DNA of 64,000 nucleotides from NCBI GenBank assembly GCA_024638265.1, contig JAHEKQ010000001.1, positions 1 through 64,000 of the forward strand. The letters run 5' to 3'. Below the pieces are notes generated by a model. It was not told the DNA's origin and ran no database searches. It was given only the letters and a program-made list of their open reading frames with translations. This document shows positions 63,046 through 64,000 of the stretch, one piece after another. Numbering within the stretch: position 1 is the stretch's first letter; each line of letters opens with the position of its first letter. The stretch comes from Flammeovirgaceae bacterium (lineage in GTDB: Bacteria > Bacteroidota > Bacteroidia > Cytophagales > Cyclobacteriaceae). Made by a program: the position numbers and the translations under genes.

Positions 63046-64000
63046 ATGAAAAATTTTGAAACAATCGCTATCCGCACACAAGCGGAAAGGAGTCAGCACC
63101 GGGAACACGCTGTACCACTGTACCTCACTTCGAGCTTTGTCTTTAATGATGCAGAGCAGGCAAGAGCTCTTTTTGCAGAAGAGGAGCAAGGCAATATTTA
63201 TTCCAGGTTCAGTAATCCCAATAACTCGGAACTCGAAGAGAAGATCCGGCTCCTGGAGGGGACTGAGTCCGCATTTTCAACGGCATCAGGCATGGCTGGA
63301 GTATTTGCTTCCATGGCCCCCTTCCTGAAAGCAGGCGATCACGTCGTGTCCTCAGCTTCCATTTTTGGAAACACACATAAAGTTATGACTGAGGTATTGC
63401 CCCAGTGGGATATTCAAGTGACCTATGCAGATGTGCGGGATAATAGCTCCTGGGAAAGAGCTGTCCGTGATAATACCCGTCTGATCTACCTGGAAACTCC
63501 TTCCAACCCGGCTCTTGATGTAGTTGATATTGAATGGCTCAGTCAAATATCCCAAAATGCGGGAGCCATATTCGTCGTGGATAATTGTTTTGCCACTCCC
63601 TACCTTCAAAAACCCGCTCATTGGGGTGCAGACCTGGTGGTGCATTCGGGAACGAAATACATCGACGGCCAGGGAAGGGTTCTCGGTGGAGTAGTTGCGG
63701 GTTCGGCCGAACACATCAAGCAGGTAAAGAACTTCGTAAAGAGGACCGGCAGCGCCCTGTCCCCATTCAATGCATGGGTATTGAGCAAAAGTCTTGAAAC
63801 ACTCTCTATTCGAATGGACAGGCATTGTGAAAATGCTGAAAAACTGACAGACTACCTCGACGGCCACCCGGATGTTCAATCTGTTACTTACCCTTTCCAC
63901 AGTAGTTTTGCCAACAGGGATATTGCTCAAAAGCAGATGAATAAGGGTGGGGGTCTTGTGTGTTTTGAGATCAAGGGAGGAGTTTCGCGGGGGCGAAAAT
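63046..64000 (+). CDS. metZ: O-succinylhomoserine sulfhydrylase / Cys-Met PLP enzyme, 3' part missing
   Basis: The frame is open from the ATG at 63046 to the window end (318 codons). It is a Cys/Met-metabolism PLP enzyme: PLYLTSSFVF, YSRFSNPNNSELEEKI, TASGMAGVFASMAPFL, TPSNPALDVVDI and the PLP lysine K204 in HSGTKYIDGQGR. The absence of a cystathionine beta-lyase-type signature and the GQGR/LGG context fit MetZ, which makes homocysteine from O-succinylhomoserine and sulfide. Cystathionine gamma-synthase cannot be excluded. The SAM riboswitch supports a methionine-synthesis role. Confidence 0.85.
   Translation, partial: MKNFETIAIRTQAERSQHREHAVPLYLTSSFVFNDAEQARALFAEEEQGNIYSRFSNPNNSELEEKIRLLEGTESAFSTASGMAGVFASMAPFLKAGDHVVSSASIFGNTHKVMTEVLPQWDIQVTYADVRDNSSWERAVRDNTRLIYLETPSNPALDVVDIEWLSQISQNAGAIFVVDNCFATPYLQKPAHWGADLVVHSGTKYIDGQGRVLGGVVAGSAEHIKQVKNFVKRTGSALSPFNAWVLSKSLETLSIRMDRHCENAEKLTDYLDGHPDVQSVTYPFHSSFANRDIAQKQMNKGGGLVCFEIKGGVSRGRK

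Noticed and set aside
1-64000. tRNA, rRNA or insertion sequence genes
   Set aside because: No cloverleaf-like, rRNA or transposase-like sequence was noticed on either strand.

Overview
The window looks like a chromosomal segment of a marine-type Bacteroidota, most likely order Cytophagales (inference). The evidence is a type IX secretion cargo with a gliding-motility C-terminal sorting domain, PorP/SprF and PD40-OmpA envelope proteins, Bacteroidota-specific small families (DUF5606, DUF4295, DUF6452, DUF6048), a bacillithiol gene (bshC), many lipoproteins with an LxxC lipobox, and TAnnTTTG promoter boxes in place of sigma-70 boxes. I see no tRNA, rRNA, insertion sequence, prophage or CRISPR array. 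No gene-free stretch exceeds about 210 bp.

Layout. 1-10145 (minus): polyprenyl synthase, a histidine kinase/response regulator pair, murF, an exported 1319-aa TPR-CHAT (caspase-like) protein, and an overlapping PD40/OmpA-type protein cut by the window edge. 10247-15411: MFS transporter, DUF2807 protein, IMPACT-family protein, rarA, and an engB-DUF5606-small protein set. 15586-25526: a surface cassette with a PD40-OmpA protein facing a sprF-like gene and a 2347-aa modular T9SS adhesin. 25644-29093 (plus): a tight operon with two membrane proteins, truA and an ABC exporter. 29145-35574: small envelope proteins, pirin, cupin, amidohydrolase, exported DinB-like protein and GNAT. 35571-39003 (minus): 5-formyl-THF cyclo-ligase, bshC, rimO. 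39093-44487: DUF6452/DUF6048 pair, a very hydrophobic DUF2339 protein and an S9 peptidase.

44690-50818 (plus): PadR regulator, a lipoprotein resembling acetolactate decarboxylase, lipoprotein pullulanase, MFS sugar-type transporter and lipoprotein amidase. 50987-53822 (minus): a c-type cytochrome dehydrogenase lipoprotein with a DUF1080 protein, divergent from a CIA30 protein across a strong inverted repeat. 54500-57540: glpK-glpD for glycerol use. 57546-58891 (minus): rpmG-DUF4295-ftsY with an intrinsic terminator right in front of ftsY. 59015-62642: osmC and a fused ResB-CcsA cytochrome c maturation protein, which could mature the c-type cytochrome above. 62850-64000: a SAM-I riboswitch ahead of a metZ-like gene cut by the window end.

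The observations I consider most worth checking are the exported TPR-CHAT/OmpA pair, the ALDC-like lipoprotein with its PadR regulator and operator-like repeat, the promoter boxes that sit 4-5 nt before start codons (possible leaderless mRNAs), the terminator in the ftsY leader, and the inverted repeat between the dehydrogenase and CIA30 genes. I did not find a clear multi-gene system of wholly unknown type.
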